From NCBI GenBank assembly GCA_964498725.1, contig CAZCHS010000007.1, forward strand, positions 1 to 64,000: a stretch of 64,000 nt of DNA, written 5' to 3'. The notes under the pieces were generated by a model. It had not been told where the DNA came from. It saw nothing but the letters and a program-made list of their open reading frames with translations, and did no database searches. A program made the position numbers and the translations under genes. Position 1 is the first letter of the stretch. The number at the start of each line of letters is the position of its first letter. This document shows positions 8,200-17,330 of the stretch, piece by piece. Origin of the DNA: JAFGTP01 sp964498725. Its GTDB lineage: Bacteria > Fidelibacterota > UBA2242 > JAFGTP01.

Positions 8200-8952
8200 A
8201 TGAAAAAAATATTCCTCATATTAATCCTGACATCATCTTTATTTGCCCAAATTCCACACTGGTTTAAAAATCTTCCGGAATCACCCCCCGGCGTCTATTT
8301 GGCAACCGGAATAACCGGCAAATATTTTAACATGAAAACCGCGCGTGACATTGCGGTTCATCAGGCTGTAAAATCCATTGCCAAACAAAAAAGTGTTGAC
8401 CTGATTTTTGAATTAACAACAAAATCTGACGGCAGATTCATCATCGGCCGCCCGGACTTTGAAGAAATATATGAAGAGATTTATTACACCACCATTATGG
8501 AAAATCACAAAATCATTGATTCGGTTTTTACTCATGAAAGTTGTTTTTACCTGATTCAATATCCGGCCGATGCAAAGCCGGTAAAAGTTAATCATGGTCT
8601 GGTGGCATGGGGTGAAAAACCCGGCTGGGTCCTTCAGTCGCCGGCAGCTCCGGACTTTCATTACGGAATAGGTGCTGTAGCCCGCTACAGGCGGACAACC
8701 CGGGGATGGCAGGACGCCGATGCCCTGTCGCGCTTTGACCTGGGAAAGGCTCTTTTTCTGGAAGTGGAAACTATCCGGGAAGAAATACGAACCAATAATT
8801 ACACCATCACCAAAACTTTTTCGGAGCAGTTTTATAATCTGACCCTGAAAAACTGTGCTGTTATCAAGCGCTGGTATGATGCAGAAACCGATCAGTACTA
8901 CTCCCTCTCTCACCTACCCAAAAAATCCTTTAACATCAATCTTTCCAACTAA
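8200..8952 (+). CDS. Secreted protein with two LPP20-like segments
   Basis: A 250-aa exported protein with signal peptide MKKIFLILILTSSLFA. Two LPP20-like units are visible: IPHWFKNLPESPPGVYLATG (residues 17-36) and a second starting PGWVLQSPAAPDFHYGIGA (about 144-162), each followed by an Ala/Asp-rich helix. It starts immediately after a terminator hairpin, with no other clear ribosome site, so its expression may depend on read-through. It is the last of four related envelope genes in tandem. Function unknown. Confidence 0.7.
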   Translation: MKKIFLILILTSSLFAQIPHWFKNLPESPPGVYLATGITGKYFNMKTARDIAVHQAVKSIAKQKSVDLIFELTTKSDGRFIIGRPDFEEIYEEIYYTTIMENHKIIDSVFTHESCFYLIQYPADAKPVKVNHGLVAWGEKPGWVLQSPAAPDFHYGIGAVARYRRTTRGWQDADALSRFDLGKALFLEVETIREEIRTNNYTITKTFSEQFYNLTLKNCAVIKRWYDAETDQYYSLSHLPKKSFNINLSN

Positions 8953-9068
8953 AAGCCGGGAACAGCGCCGGAGAAGAATATAATTACAAAGCCGGAAAAA
9001 TTGTGGGTGGTAACCAGGCAATCCTGTTTCTGTCATTAAGGTATAAAATCGAATACGGAAGGCAGTAA
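8952..9068 (+). pseudogene. Possible out-of-frame C-terminal remnant of a beta-barrel or LPP20-type protein
   Basis: Just after the stop of the preceding gene, but in another frame, an open stretch encodes a plausible protein tail: AGEEYNYKAGKIVGG, then ILFLSLRYKIEYGRQ and a stop at 9066-9068. The alternating hydrophobic/aromatic ending looks like the last strand of an outer-membrane barrel. It has no start codon of its own. A one-base frameshift near 8950, real or from sequencing, would append it to the upstream protein. Evidence is weak and compositional only. Confidence 0.2.
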
Positions 9069-9069
9069 A

Positions 9070-12045
9070 TCAGATAATCTCAAGACGCTTCAGAATACTC
9101 TCAATATTCCGCTTGTTATTATTCATAGCGGCAATAATTTTTTCCTTGAGGTCTGTGGGTGTTTCTATTTTTTCCCGTCTTGATTTTGAAATGGGGTCCA
9201 TGATGGTGCCCAGATATTTTTCCTGCAAAAGATCGTCATCGGAAACCATAATATGGTATAAATCGCGAATGTATTTCAGAAAATAATAATCCATGAATAA
9301 TTGATTAAACTGTTCTTCCCTATTCTTGACCTTATTGGAAATAACAGTGAATAATTTGGTAGAAATAGGATCCGGGATTTTGTAATAAGCTTTCAGGACA
9401 AACAGAAAGTTTTCCAAATCACGCAAACCGCCGGGGGATTCTTTGATATCAATCGGGGGGACCTGCTGGTGATAGGAATTTCGTGAGTGCATTTCTTCCA
9501 GCAATTGTTTGATAAAATGATCATTCTGATCAAAAATGTAGGGCTTGACAATTTTTTCATTAAAGGCCTGGGTAAAGCGGGAATTGCCGACAATCATTCT
9601 GGAACCCAGTAATTGTGATTTTTCAATAAAAACTTCATCATCGGGAGTTTCAAATAACTCGATCAATTGTGAAAAGGTTGTGATATAATTCCTGAACCGG
9701 TCAGCAAATTTGTAATGAGGCATAATGGAACGCCGAATAATATGTTTATTCATCAGCATCACAATATCATTGGCAAATTTGATCATCTCTTCGTCATCGG
9801 AATTGAGTAAAATGATGAGATCATAATCATCATCAAAAGCCTGGCTTCGGGCATGGCCGCCGGCGGCGTAGACCGCCAACAGGTCTTTGGTCAAAGGCTT
9901 GTTTTTAAATTTTGTTATCACCTGCTCGCGGCAGAGTTCAAAAAGAATTTGCAGGTAATTATCAGAAAAAGTTGTGAATTCACGATTGATCACGCCAAAA
10001 AAAGTCCCGTTAATGGCATTGATTCCAAGGCGCATAAATTCAAAATCATAGTAACTGTTCAGTTTTTCAATCCGTTCATCGATACTGCTGAAATTATCAA
10101 TATTTCCCAACAATCCTTCTGTCAACTTGCGGAACTTCATAGGGTTATTAAAGTCAATCAAATAACTGTGGTAGGTATTGAACACACGGTTAAGAAACCG
10201 TTTAAAAAAGTAACTGGAGTTATAGTGTAATTTGCAAAGGCTCAGTAATTTTTTACGGGACTTGTTTACCTCCGGGTCCATGATCGGCAGATTCAATGTG
10301 TCAATAAGGTATTTCACCAATACTTCATTGAGCAATGAAATAAAATTGTACATCTTTTTAGGATGATAATCGAGCACTTTTCCAAAGTTGCCGATATCCC
10401 GCAGTCGTGACTTGATGTTACGAATAAAATAAGCGAGAAAATCCTGGCAAATATCGGATTCAATAAAGAGCGGGTTTTTCGCTTTTATAGTGGTAAACAA
10501 GGAAATCAGCGTGTAAGGTGAGCGTGCGCCCCATTTGATATAGGAATTATAGACATTCTGCAACTCATCTTTGGGAATTTTCTTGAGGTCATCGATAAAC
10601 CGGTCAAGGACTCTGGAATCGTTCCGGTCCATCGCCATCAGAATATCATCCCAAAACCGGGTTCCGCTAAAAAAGCCTGTGGATTTAATAAAGTCCTTGG
10701 GCAGATTTTTAGTGGACATCGATTTTTCACGCTCACTGTTGGTAGTATTAAAATAAGAAAAGATCGTAATTTTACCCAGGTGCTGAGTAATATGGCGGAC
10801 GATCCGTTTGGCACTGTATTGGGCCACTTTGACCTGATCCTGATAATGGATCAGCAATTGCGTGACAGCGCTGGCATAGCTGGTGTCCTCATATCCCATA
10901 TAAAAAGCCACCCGCTGAAGATTATCCAGCATTCCTTCTTCTTCCAGTGAAATCTCTTCTTCCTGCACCACATAAAGCTGATAAAGAAAGCGAAAAGCCT
11001 CAATAAAAGTAAAGGAACGGTAAAGAGAATAGAGATCATCTTTTTGTTCGGGAATTTCGTCGATCAGGGAGATCAGGGCGTCCAGGCTGGTTCCCTGAGT
11101 AATGCCCTTCCAGGTGCGCAGCGCGAAGACAATGGCTTTGATCAGCCGGAGGGCATCTTTTTTGGGATTCAGCAGGTTTTCTACCGGAACCCGCATGATC
11201 AGATCATTGATTTCCCCGAGTAATCCACGCAAATATCCTTCATGATACTTATTGTCCTTACCTTCACGATAAAAATAGCGATCGATCAGTTCGTGCTTAA
11301 AATCATCAAAAATTGCGAAATCCCCCAAGATCGGAACAGCATTGAGCATTTCACTGATCAGGACAAAACTGGTGATCTTGTCATCCAGCAGGTCATGATA
11401 TTCCTGAATTGAAGCGGAGTATCCCCGCCCGCCCACATGTTCGGAAAGATGAAAATGCAGGGGACTGGCATGTTTTAACATCTCGCGGTTTAGCTTCGCA
11501 AAGGCGGAAGTCAAAACATCACGGCCTCCTTTGCCACGGTCAATTACACCCAGGTCAATATCATCCTGATCCACTTTCGTACCCACGCCACACACCATAA
11601 AAGGGGGCACCTCTTTGTCTTCCATAAAGAGTTTTAATAGAACCCGCATATAAGCGCCGGACAACAGACGAAAATCATTCCCCGTCCTGGTCAAAAAGGA
11701 ATGAAACACATTATATTTACTGGTGGAGGTAATCGAAAGTTTGAGATTCAAAACGTCCACGGCCTTAAAATTAAGCATCAGAAACTGAATGGAATAATAG
11801 CACCCCAGAAGGTCAAGAACGGTTTCCTTGTCACTGATATAAGAGGCGATTTTGTTCATCACCTCTTCCGGATTCGTGGAAAAACGGTGCAACCGAGTTT
11901 GATCGGCCAGTTGGTTTTCTTCGATCAATGAAAAGAGCGTATCAAAATGCTTTTCTATGTAAACCAGATATTTATGGTGATGATTGCCGAGATTATTGAC
12001 TCGACTCAACAGTTCAATAGAAAAGGAATTGATATGCTCTTTCAT
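9070..12045 (-). CDS. Large GlnD/GlnE-like protein with two nucleotidyltransferase domains
   Basis: A 991-aa cytoplasmic protein. Two nucleotidyltransferase-fold segments are visible. The first, near 150-170, reads VCGVGTKVDQDDIDLGVI and keeps the D.D metal-ligand pattern. The second, near 727-745, reads GGHARSQAFDDDYDLIILL, close to GlnD/DUF294 nucleotidyltransferases. Near 866-877 is IKESPGGLRDLE, the GlnD-family IKEGPGGLRD motif. No HD (uridylyl-removing) or ACT domain was recognised. Two NT domains in about 950 residues recall GlnE, but GlnE signatures are absent. It lies 15 bases after korC, so it is probably co-transcribed with 2-oxoacid oxidoreductase. Target protein and activity unknown. 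Confidence 0.75.
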   Translation of the reverse strand: MKEHINSFSIELLSRVNNLGNHHHKYLVYIEKHFDTLFSLIEENQLADQTRLHRFSTNPEEVMNKIASYISDKETVLDLLGCYYSIQFLMLNFKAVDVLNLKLSITSTSKYNVFHSFLTRTGNDFRLLSGAYMRVLLKLFMEDKEVPPFMVCGVGTKVDQDDIDLGVIDRGKGGRDVLTSAFAKLNREMLKHASPLHFHLSEHVGGRGYSASIQEYHDLLDDKITSFVLISEMLNAVPILGDFAIFDDFKHELIDRYFYREGKDNKYHEGYLRGLLGEINDLIMRVPVENLLNPKKDALRLIKAIVFALRTWKGITQGTSLDALISLIDEIPEQKDDLYSLYRSFTFIEAFRFLYQLYVVQEEEISLEEEGMLDNLQRVAFYMGYEDTSYASAVTQLLIHYQDQVKVAQYSAKRIVRHITQHLGKITIFSYFNTTNSEREKSMSTKNLPKDFIKSTGFFSGTRFWDDILMAMDRNDSRVLDRFIDDLKKIPKDELQNVYNSYIKWGARSPYTLISLFTTIKAKNPLFIESDICQDFLAYFIRNIKSRLRDIGNFGKVLDYHPKKMYNFISLLNEVLVKYLIDTLNLPIMDPEVNKSRKKLLSLCKLHYNSSYFFKRFLNRVFNTYHSYLIDFNNPMKFRKLTEGLLGNIDNFSSIDERIEKLNSYYDFEFMRLGINAINGTFFGVINREFTTFSDNYLQILFELCREQVITKFKNKPLTKDLLAVYAAGGHARSQAFDDDYDLIILLNSDDEEMIKFANDIVMLMNKHIIRRSIMPHYKFADRFRNYITTFSQLIELFETPDDEVFIEKSQLLGSRMIVGNSRFTQAFNEKIVKPYIFDQNDHFIKQLLEEMHSRNSYHQQVPPIDIKESPGGLRDLENFLFVLKAYYKIPDPISTKLFTVISNKVKNREEQFNQLFMDYYFLKYIRDLYHIMVSDDDLLQEKYLGTIMDPISKSRREKIETPTDLKEKIIAAMNNNKRNIESILKRLEII

Positions 12046-12060
12046 TGGAAATAATCTATA

Positions 12061-12618
12061 CTATGCGTTTTCTTTGAGCCATTCGTCCGCCAGGTTGATA
12101 CCTTCATGAAGAGCCTTAAGATTGATTTCTTCAGTTCCTTTAGGTACACGGGCTTTGATGGCATGCTGTACCGATTCCAGGGAAACGATATCGGAAATTT
12201 TTACAATAATTCCCAGGGCGATGATATTGGCCACAATAAATTTCCCAAGTCTTTCGGTAGCGGATTGAATAATTGGAATTTTGACGACTTTGTAATTGCC
12301 TTGCGGAATATCCTTGACCATTTGAGAATCCACGATCAGGGTACCATCGTCATTAAGGTCTTTGATGTACTTGTCACAAGCTTCCTGGGTCAGGGCCAGC
12401 AGAATATCAATATTCTCCGCTTTAGGATAATCAATATCCCCATCGGAAATAATTACTTCCGAACGGCTGGCACCGCCGCGGGCTTCCGGTCCGTAGGATT
12501 GACTTTGTGTCGCATTCAATCCTTCGTAAATGGCTGCCGCTTCTGCTAATACTTTACCTACCAGGATCAGGCCTTGTCCGCCTGAGCCACTTAATCTAAT
12601 TTCATATCTGAATGACAT
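12061..12618 (-). CDS. korC: 2-oxoacid:ferredoxin oxidoreductase, gamma subunit
   Basis: A 185-aa subunit of the pyruvate/ketoisovalerate oxidoreductase gamma family. It starts with IRLSGSGGQGLILVGKVLAE (residues 7-26), the CoA-proximal Gly-rich motif of the family, followed by the SYGPEARGG motif at about 42-50. It is the fourth gene of a korDABC set (delta, alpha, beta, gamma). The complex oxidatively decarboxylates 2-oxoglutarate or another 2-oxoacid to the acyl-CoA, reducing ferredoxin. The reaction is reversible and feeds reductive or incomplete TCA cycles in anaerobes. Confidence 0.92.
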   Translation of the reverse strand: MSFRYEIRLSGSGGQGLILVGKVLAEAAAIYEGLNATQSQSYGPEARGGASRSEVIISDGDIDYPKAENIDILLALTQEACDKYIKDLNDDGTLIVDSQMVKDIPQGNYKVVKIPIIQSATERLGKFIVANIIALGIIVKISDIVSLESVQHAIKARVPKGTEEINLKALHEGINLADEWLKENA

Positions 12619-12636
12619 GCAAATTACTCCAATTCT

Positions 12637-13449
12637 TTATTTTTTAGCGTTTTGTTTGACAATAGAATAATTTTCTGTGTAATCAGGAATATTGCGGTCC
12701 ACAAATACACCGGTCACGAGTTTGCCCTGCAATTCTTCTTCAGACAGGTCTTTGGCCCGTTCAATGGGAACCATATTTTTTTTCTGATACAGCAGCATAT
12801 CAACACCGCGACGGCCGGTTTCTTTATTCATTTTTCCATAGGAAGTGGGACAGTTGGTATAGGCTTCTACGACAGAAAATCCTTTTTTCAGAAAACAGGC
12901 TTTGATGTAGCGATCCATTTTTGCCACATGAAATGTAGTTGTGCGGGCAACATAGGATGCACCGGCAGCTTCCGCCAACCGGCTGATATCGAATGCGGAA
13001 TCAGGATTTCCATAGGGGGTTGTGGTTGAGCGTTTACTGGTGGGGGTTGTTGGTGAACACTGTCCCCCGGTCATACCGTAGATATTGTTATTGAAAACAA
13101 CCACATTGATGTCCAGATTTCGGCGGGCCGCATGAATAAAATGATTGCCGCCGATAGCAGTTGCATCGCCATCACCAGTAACCACAATGACATGCAGTTT
13201 CGGTTTTGCCAGCTTCAGCCCGGTGGCAAAGGCGATGGCCCGGCCGTGGGTTGTGTGCAATGTGTTAAAATCAACATATCCCGGTGTTCTTCCGGAGCAG
13301 CCGATTCCTGATATTATGGCAATATTATCTTTCTCCCACCCAAGAGAATCGATGGTGCGCAAAATTGACTTCAGTATAATTCCATGGCCACATCCGTCAC
13401 ACCAAATATGTGGCATTTTATCTTTTCTGAGATATTGTAAATAATCCAT
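12637..13449 (-). CDS. korB: 2-oxoacid:ferredoxin oxidoreductase, beta subunit (TPP-binding)
   Basis: A 270-aa thiamine-pyrophosphate subunit. Residues Cys17, Cys20 (WCDGCGHG) and Cys51 (GCSGR) are [4Fe-4S] ligands. GDGDATAIGG (92-101) and the NNNIYGMTGGQ stretch (about 120-130) form the TPP/Mg2+ binding motif. Size and the YGMTGGQ signature fit the KorB (2-oxoglutarate) branch rather than the longer PorB. It starts two bases after the alpha-subunit stop codon, so the subunits are translationally linked. Confidence 0.94.
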   Translation of the reverse strand: MDYLQYLRKDKMPHIWCDGCGHGIILKSILRTIDSLGWEKDNIAIISGIGCSGRTPGYVDFNTLHTTHGRAIAFATGLKLAKPKLHVIVVTGDGDATAIGGNHFIHAARRNLDINVVVFNNNIYGMTGGQCSPTTPTSKRSTTTPYGNPDSAFDISRLAEAAGASYVARTTTFHVAKMDRYIKACFLKKGFSVVEAYTNCPTSYGKMNKETGRRGVDMLLYQKKNMVPIERAKDLSEEELQGKLVTGVFVDRNIPDYTENYSIVKQNAKK

Positions 13450-13451
13450 GT

Positions 13452-14594
13452 TTATCCCTGCATTATTACGTTGTGAATTTCAGACGGCTTGATTGACTCA
13501 CCGTTGATCAGATTAATTTTAACCACCGGCAATGAACGGTTGACAGCCCACTCAACTTCATGGGCGATCTGTCCCAGGTTCAGTTCCGGCACGATAATTC
13601 GTTTAGCGTTTCTCACGGCTTCCTGAATTTCTTTTTCCGGAAAAGGCCAGATTGTTTTCAAAATCAGCAGGCCGGTTTGATGGCCTTTTTCACGGGCCGT
13701 ATACAATGCTCTTTTGGCTGATCTGGCGGAAGAGCCGTAAGCAATGATCAAGGTTTCCATGTCATCGTCCACATGAAGTTCTTCCACCTCGATTATATCA
13801 TCTTTATTTTTTTCGATTTTTTCATTCAGCCGGGCCAGCATTTCAGCGGCTTTTTCCGAATCATTGGTGGGAAATCCGGTCTCATCATGAACAAGGCCGG
13901 TGACATGATATCTGTATCCTTCGCCAAAATTTGCCATTGGCGGTACCATGGATTCCGTATGCTGATAAGGTAGATAATTTTCCGGTTTGGCGCTGGGTTT
14001 TTTCCGGTTGATAATTTCATATTCCGAAGGATCTGGAATTTCAATACGCTCAGTCAAATGGCCAACCAGTTCATCAGTCAGCAAAATAACCGGAGTCCGG
14101 TATTTTTCCGACAGATTGAAGGCGCGAATGGTCATATCATAGGTTTCACCTACTGAAGTCGGGCTCAGAGCAATGATCGGATGGTCCCCGTGGGTTCCCC
14201 ATCTTGCCTGCATAACATCGCCCTGGGCAGCATGGGTCGGTAGTCCGGTACTGGGGCCGCCACGCTGAACATTGACGATTACACAGGGAATTTCAGCCAT
14301 CACAGCAAATCCGAGATTTTCCTGTTTCAATGAAAATCCGGGGCCACTGGTGGCTGTCATGGATTTCGCGCCTCCCAGGGCTGCGCCGATAGTGGCGCCC
14401 ATGGATGCGATTTCGTCTTCCATCTGTATAAAGCTCCCCCCAACAGCCGGCAACTGATAGGATAAGACCTCGGCAATTTCCGTTGACGGCGTAATTGGAT
14501 AACCGGCGAAAAATGTACAGCCAGCTGCAATTGCTGCTTCGGCACAGGCTCTGTTTCCCTGCATCATTTTTATGTTTTTCTTTGGTTTACTCAC
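13452..14594 (-). CDS. korA: 2-oxoacid:ferredoxin oxidoreductase, alpha subunit
   Basis: A 380-aa subunit with the pyrimidine-binding domain (about 1-190; GNRACAEAAIAAGCTFFAGY at the N-terminus and TATSGPGFSLKQE near 80-92) and the C-terminal transketolase-C-like domain II. QRGGPSTGLPT near 110-120 is the family substrate-loop motif. Length and subunit organisation match KorA of four-subunit 2-oxoglutarate:ferredoxin oxidoreductases. The exact substrate (2-oxoglutarate versus branched-chain oxoacids) is not proven by sequence. The delta ferredoxin lies just upstream. Confidence 0.93.
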   Translation of the reverse strand: MSKPKKNIKMMQGNRACAEAAIAAGCTFFAGYPITPSTEIAEVLSYQLPAVGGSFIQMEDEIASMGATIGAALGGAKSMTATSGPGFSLKQENLGFAVMAEIPCVIVNVQRGGPSTGLPTHAAQGDVMQARWGTHGDHPIIALSPTSVGETYDMTIRAFNLSEKYRTPVILLTDELVGHLTERIEIPDPSEYEIINRKKPSAKPENYLPYQHTESMVPPMANFGEGYRYHVTGLVHDETGFPTNDSEKAAEMLARLNEKIEKNKDDIIEVEELHVDDDMETLIIAYGSSARSAKRALYTAREKGHQTGLLILKTIWPFPEKEIQEAVRNAKRIIVPELNLGQIAHEVEWAVNRSLPVVKINLINGESIKPSEIHNVIMQG

Positions 14595-14611
14595 AAATTC
14601 TCCGTTCTTTT

Positions 14612-14827
14612 TTATTCTTTTGCTTCATCTTTTAATGGAGTTACTGTAATTGCAAAGTCGGGGCAGAGTTTTTCACACTGCAGACAACCGATGCAATCTT
14701 CTGCTTTTTTTGGCGTTGAATAGAAATTGTCCATTTCAAAAACATTCTTCGGACAAATCTCTACACAAATCTCACAGCTCTTACACCAATCTTGCTTTAC
14801 TTCAACTTTGAATTTCTTATTTTTCAT
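14612..14827 (-). CDS. korD: 2-oxoacid:ferredoxin oxidoreductase, delta subunit (2x[4Fe-4S])
   Basis: A 71-aa bacterial-type ferredoxin with two complete CxxCxxCxxxCP motifs: CKSCEICVEICP (near 16-27) and CIGCLQCEKLCP (near 46-57). It carries electrons from the TPP/Fe-S core of the oxidoreductase to soluble ferredoxin. It is the first kor gene, 17 bases before korA. The upstream gene on the same strand, ldcA, ends 78 bases away; the intervening sequence is AT-rich and may carry the kor promoter. Confidence 0.93.
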   Translation of the reverse strand: MKNKKFKVEVKQDWCKSCEICVEICPKNVFEMDNFYSTPKKAEDCIGCLQCEKLCPDFAITVTPLKDEAKE

Positions 14828-14905
14828 TTAGCTCTCATTTTTATAATTAATAGCGTTAAAAAAATTCGAATATTTCAAGTGTCAATATCCATGCCAAGAA
14901 AAACC

Positions 14906-15835
14906 TTATCGCAGGTATGTGTATTCACCTTTGTCTGTATCCATTCGGAATTTACCGCCGATCGGAATGGTAAACCGCTGATCTATATGGCCATAGGCGA
15001 AATTTGCAATAATCGGAAAATCAATTTTGGGGATTGTGTCCAGCAACAACTCCTCAAGGGTAAAATTTTTGTTGTCATTTTCTTTGAATGTACCGGAGAA
15101 CTTGCCGATTACCAGCCCGGATATCTTATCAAACACCTTGTGTAATTTCAGGGTTTGCAGCATCTTATCGACTTTGTAACCGGGTTCGCCGACATCTTCC
15201 AGAAACAGGATATTCCCCTCCAGCGGGGGCATGTACTCAGTGTTCAGCAGTGGCGTTACCAGCGATAGGCAGCCGCCAATCAGGTTGCCTTCGGCCTGTC
15301 CCGGATTAATTAGTTTTATTTCATCATTTTCAGGATTTTGAAAATTTAATTTTTCATTGCTCTTTGTGAGAACTTTCCATAGCCAATTTTCTGAAAATTG
15401 GGAAAAATTATTGCCCATCTCCGAAGCTACCATGGGACCCGAATAGGTGACCCATCCGCATTTCTGCAAGAGACTCATTTGCAGAGCGGTAATATCGGAA
15501 TAGCCAACCAGTATCTTCGGCTCCACGGCATTAATCTTGTCATAATCCAGCTTATCAATAATTCGCAACATACCATAGCCGCCACGCACACAGATAATTG
15601 CGTCAACTTTGGGATCCAGCAGAAAATCCTCCAGAAACTTAATGCGTACATTATCATCCGCTGCCAGATATTTCGTTCCTTTGGTCAGGTGGGTTGATGT
15701 TTTCAGGGTGTATCCCTGTTTTTCCAGGTATTCAAGCCCCAGTTTAGTGGGTTTACGTTTAGCAGCACTAGCCGGCGCAATGACGCCGATGGTGCTACCG
15801 GGTTCAAGTTGCTTAGGTGTTTTGTAATTCTTCAT
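14906..15835 (-). CDS. ldcA: Muramoyltetrapeptide (L,D-) carboxypeptidase, S66 family
   Basis: A 309-aa serine peptidase that removes the terminal D-Ala from murein tetrapeptides during peptidoglycan recycling. The N-terminus IGVIAPASA, the nucleophile in LVGYSDIT (Ser113), Glu213 in FLEDVGEP and His283 in YGHIDQR form the Ser-Glu-His triad at positions nearly equal to Pseudomonas LdcA. No signal peptide is present, consistent with cytoplasmic action. It is divergent from the TPR protein gene; the 160-base AT-rich spacer probably holds both promoters. Confidence 0.94.
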   Translation of the reverse strand: MKNYKTPKQLEPGSTIGVIAPASAAKRKPTKLGLEYLEKQGYTLKTSTHLTKGTKYLAADDNVRIKFLEDFLLDPKVDAIICVRGGYGMLRIIDKLDYDKINAVEPKILVGYSDITALQMSLLQKCGWVTYSGPMVASEMGNNFSQFSENWLWKVLTKSNEKLNFQNPENDEIKLINPGQAEGNLIGGCLSLVTPLLNTEYMPPLEGNILFLEDVGEPGYKVDKMLQTLKLHKVFDKISGLVIGKFSGTFKENDNKNFTLEELLLDTIPKIDFPIIANFAYGHIDQRFTIPIGGKFRMDTDKGEYTYLR

Positions 15836-15997
15836 AAATACGTTACTTTTCCCTTTTTAATTAATAGATTACATCTCTATATTTTATGCATAATGAATGA
15901 TAATTAAAATCCCATTTTTAAATTAATTTTTCTTTTTCACCCCTTGGAATTTCGACGAGAAAAAGATAAATTTTCAGCAAATTTTAGCAGGCCCATT

Positions 15998-17119
15998 TTG
16001 AAAAAAATCACGGTATTAATCAGTATCCCAATTTTATTGCTTTCTACGGTATTTCCTGCGGAGCCTCTGTTTGACAGCTCTCTGAATTCCGCTATACAGG
16101 CTATGCACAACATGGATTATGAAAAAAGTCATCAAATCCTCACCCGCATGGTAAAGAGTGATTCAAACAATGCTTATACACAGGTGGCTCTGTTATTAAA
16201 CCAGTGGTACCAAATGCTGGGACTTTACGGTAATCAATTCAACAAAGAAATACTGTTGGGAAAATGTGACAGTATAATCAATAACTATGAAAGCAAACTG
16301 GAGGTTTTTCCCGGCGATTTTGATCTGAATTTCTGTATGGCCCTGGCAGTGGGGTTTAAATCCCGCATTGTGATCAGTGAGAAAAACAGTTTTTTCGTGA
16401 TGTTCAATGGCGTCAAAGCCCTGAAATATCTGCGCAAATGCCATGAACTAACGCCCGGTAACCCTGACCTTGAATTTTGCAAAGGCGCTTTTGAGTATTA
16501 TATAGCGGAATATCCCGGCATTGTTAAGTATTTCGCCGATAAACTACTGACCAATACCGGTGACAAAATTGTCGCCAAAAGGCGAATGCACCGGGCTGCC
16601 AACTCACCGGGGTTTTTGAAATACGACGCTAATTTTATGCTGGCTTTTCTCCATCTGTACATTGAAAATCAACCTCAAAAAGCATTACCTTACATAAATT
16701 TACTGGTTACGGAATTTCCCCGAAACCCGAATTATCACTTTCTTCAAACCTTTGCTCACCTGCAACTGGAAGAGCCGGCCAAAGCAAAGACTGCTTTTAG
16801 CAATTATCGGGAATCTATCAACCTGGACAATCCTTATTACCGGGAAGAATTTCAAAACCGTAAAGATTTTTTGCTGGCATTCCTGGCGCTTAAAGAGGGT
16901 AGCTATGAAAAAGCCAACCGGTTTTTCAATCAATTCACCGATAATTATATGCTGGAACTGGAGCATTTACTGGCTATTACTTACCTGGAGCAGGGCCGGA
17001 TCGCCGCCCGCAAGGGTATGGAAACAACCGCTCGTGACTATTTTAAAAAGGTTCTGGAGATCGGCAACCAAACCTATCCCATGGCTCAGGCCCGGGAGTA
17101 TTTGAAAAAATCCGAATAA
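15998..17119 (+). CDS. Exported TPR-like repeat protein
   Basis: Start taken at TTG 15998, giving 373 aa beginning with a signal peptide (KK, then ITVLISIPILLLSTVFPAEP) and with GCAGG as ribosome site. An upstream in-frame TTG at 15944 would add 18 charged residues that spoil the signal. The mature protein is helical with TPR-like units: ALFDSSLNSAIQ.MHNMDYEKSHQIL, later PDLEFCKGAFEYYIAEY, PNYHFLQTFAHLQLEEPAKAK, and EQGRIAARKGMETTARDYF. Probably a periplasmic or outer-membrane-associated scaffold. No specific partner is evident. Confidence 0.75.
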   Translation: MKKITVLISIPILLLSTVFPAEPLFDSSLNSAIQAMHNMDYEKSHQILTRMVKSDSNNAYTQVALLLNQWYQMLGLYGNQFNKEILLGKCDSIINNYESKLEVFPGDFDLNFCMALAVGFKSRIVISEKNSFFVMFNGVKALKYLRKCHELTPGNPDLEFCKGAFEYYIAEYPGIVKYFADKLLTNTGDKIVAKRRMHRAANSPGFLKYDANFMLAFLHLYIENQPQKALPYINLLVTEFPRNPNYHFLQTFAHLQLEEPAKAKTAFSNYRESINLDNPYYREEFQNRKDFLLAFLALKEGSYEKANRFFNQFTDNYMLELEHLLAITYLEQGRIAARKGMETTARDYFKKVLEIGNQTYPMAQAREYLKKSE

Positions 17120-17330
17120 CCTACATTATTCCTGAAATATAAAAATCGTAATCCCGATAGTTTCCAATGGAACATCCGGCTCGTGACGAAGGAAACGTAT
17201 TGGCGTAAAGCGGGCATTATTCATATTTTTATGAATTATTCAGGTTAAAAAATTATTTATTATTGTTCATTTTACCATTATATTCTTATCTTAATTCTTG
17301 TTATTTATGAAAATTAGAAAAGAGGGGCCA

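Noticed and set aside
17120..17330. Possible tRNA or small RNA in the spacer before the nucleoside transporter
   Set aside because: Only a short GTTTCC/GGAAAC pairing is visible. No cloverleaf or conserved T-loop sequence could be found.
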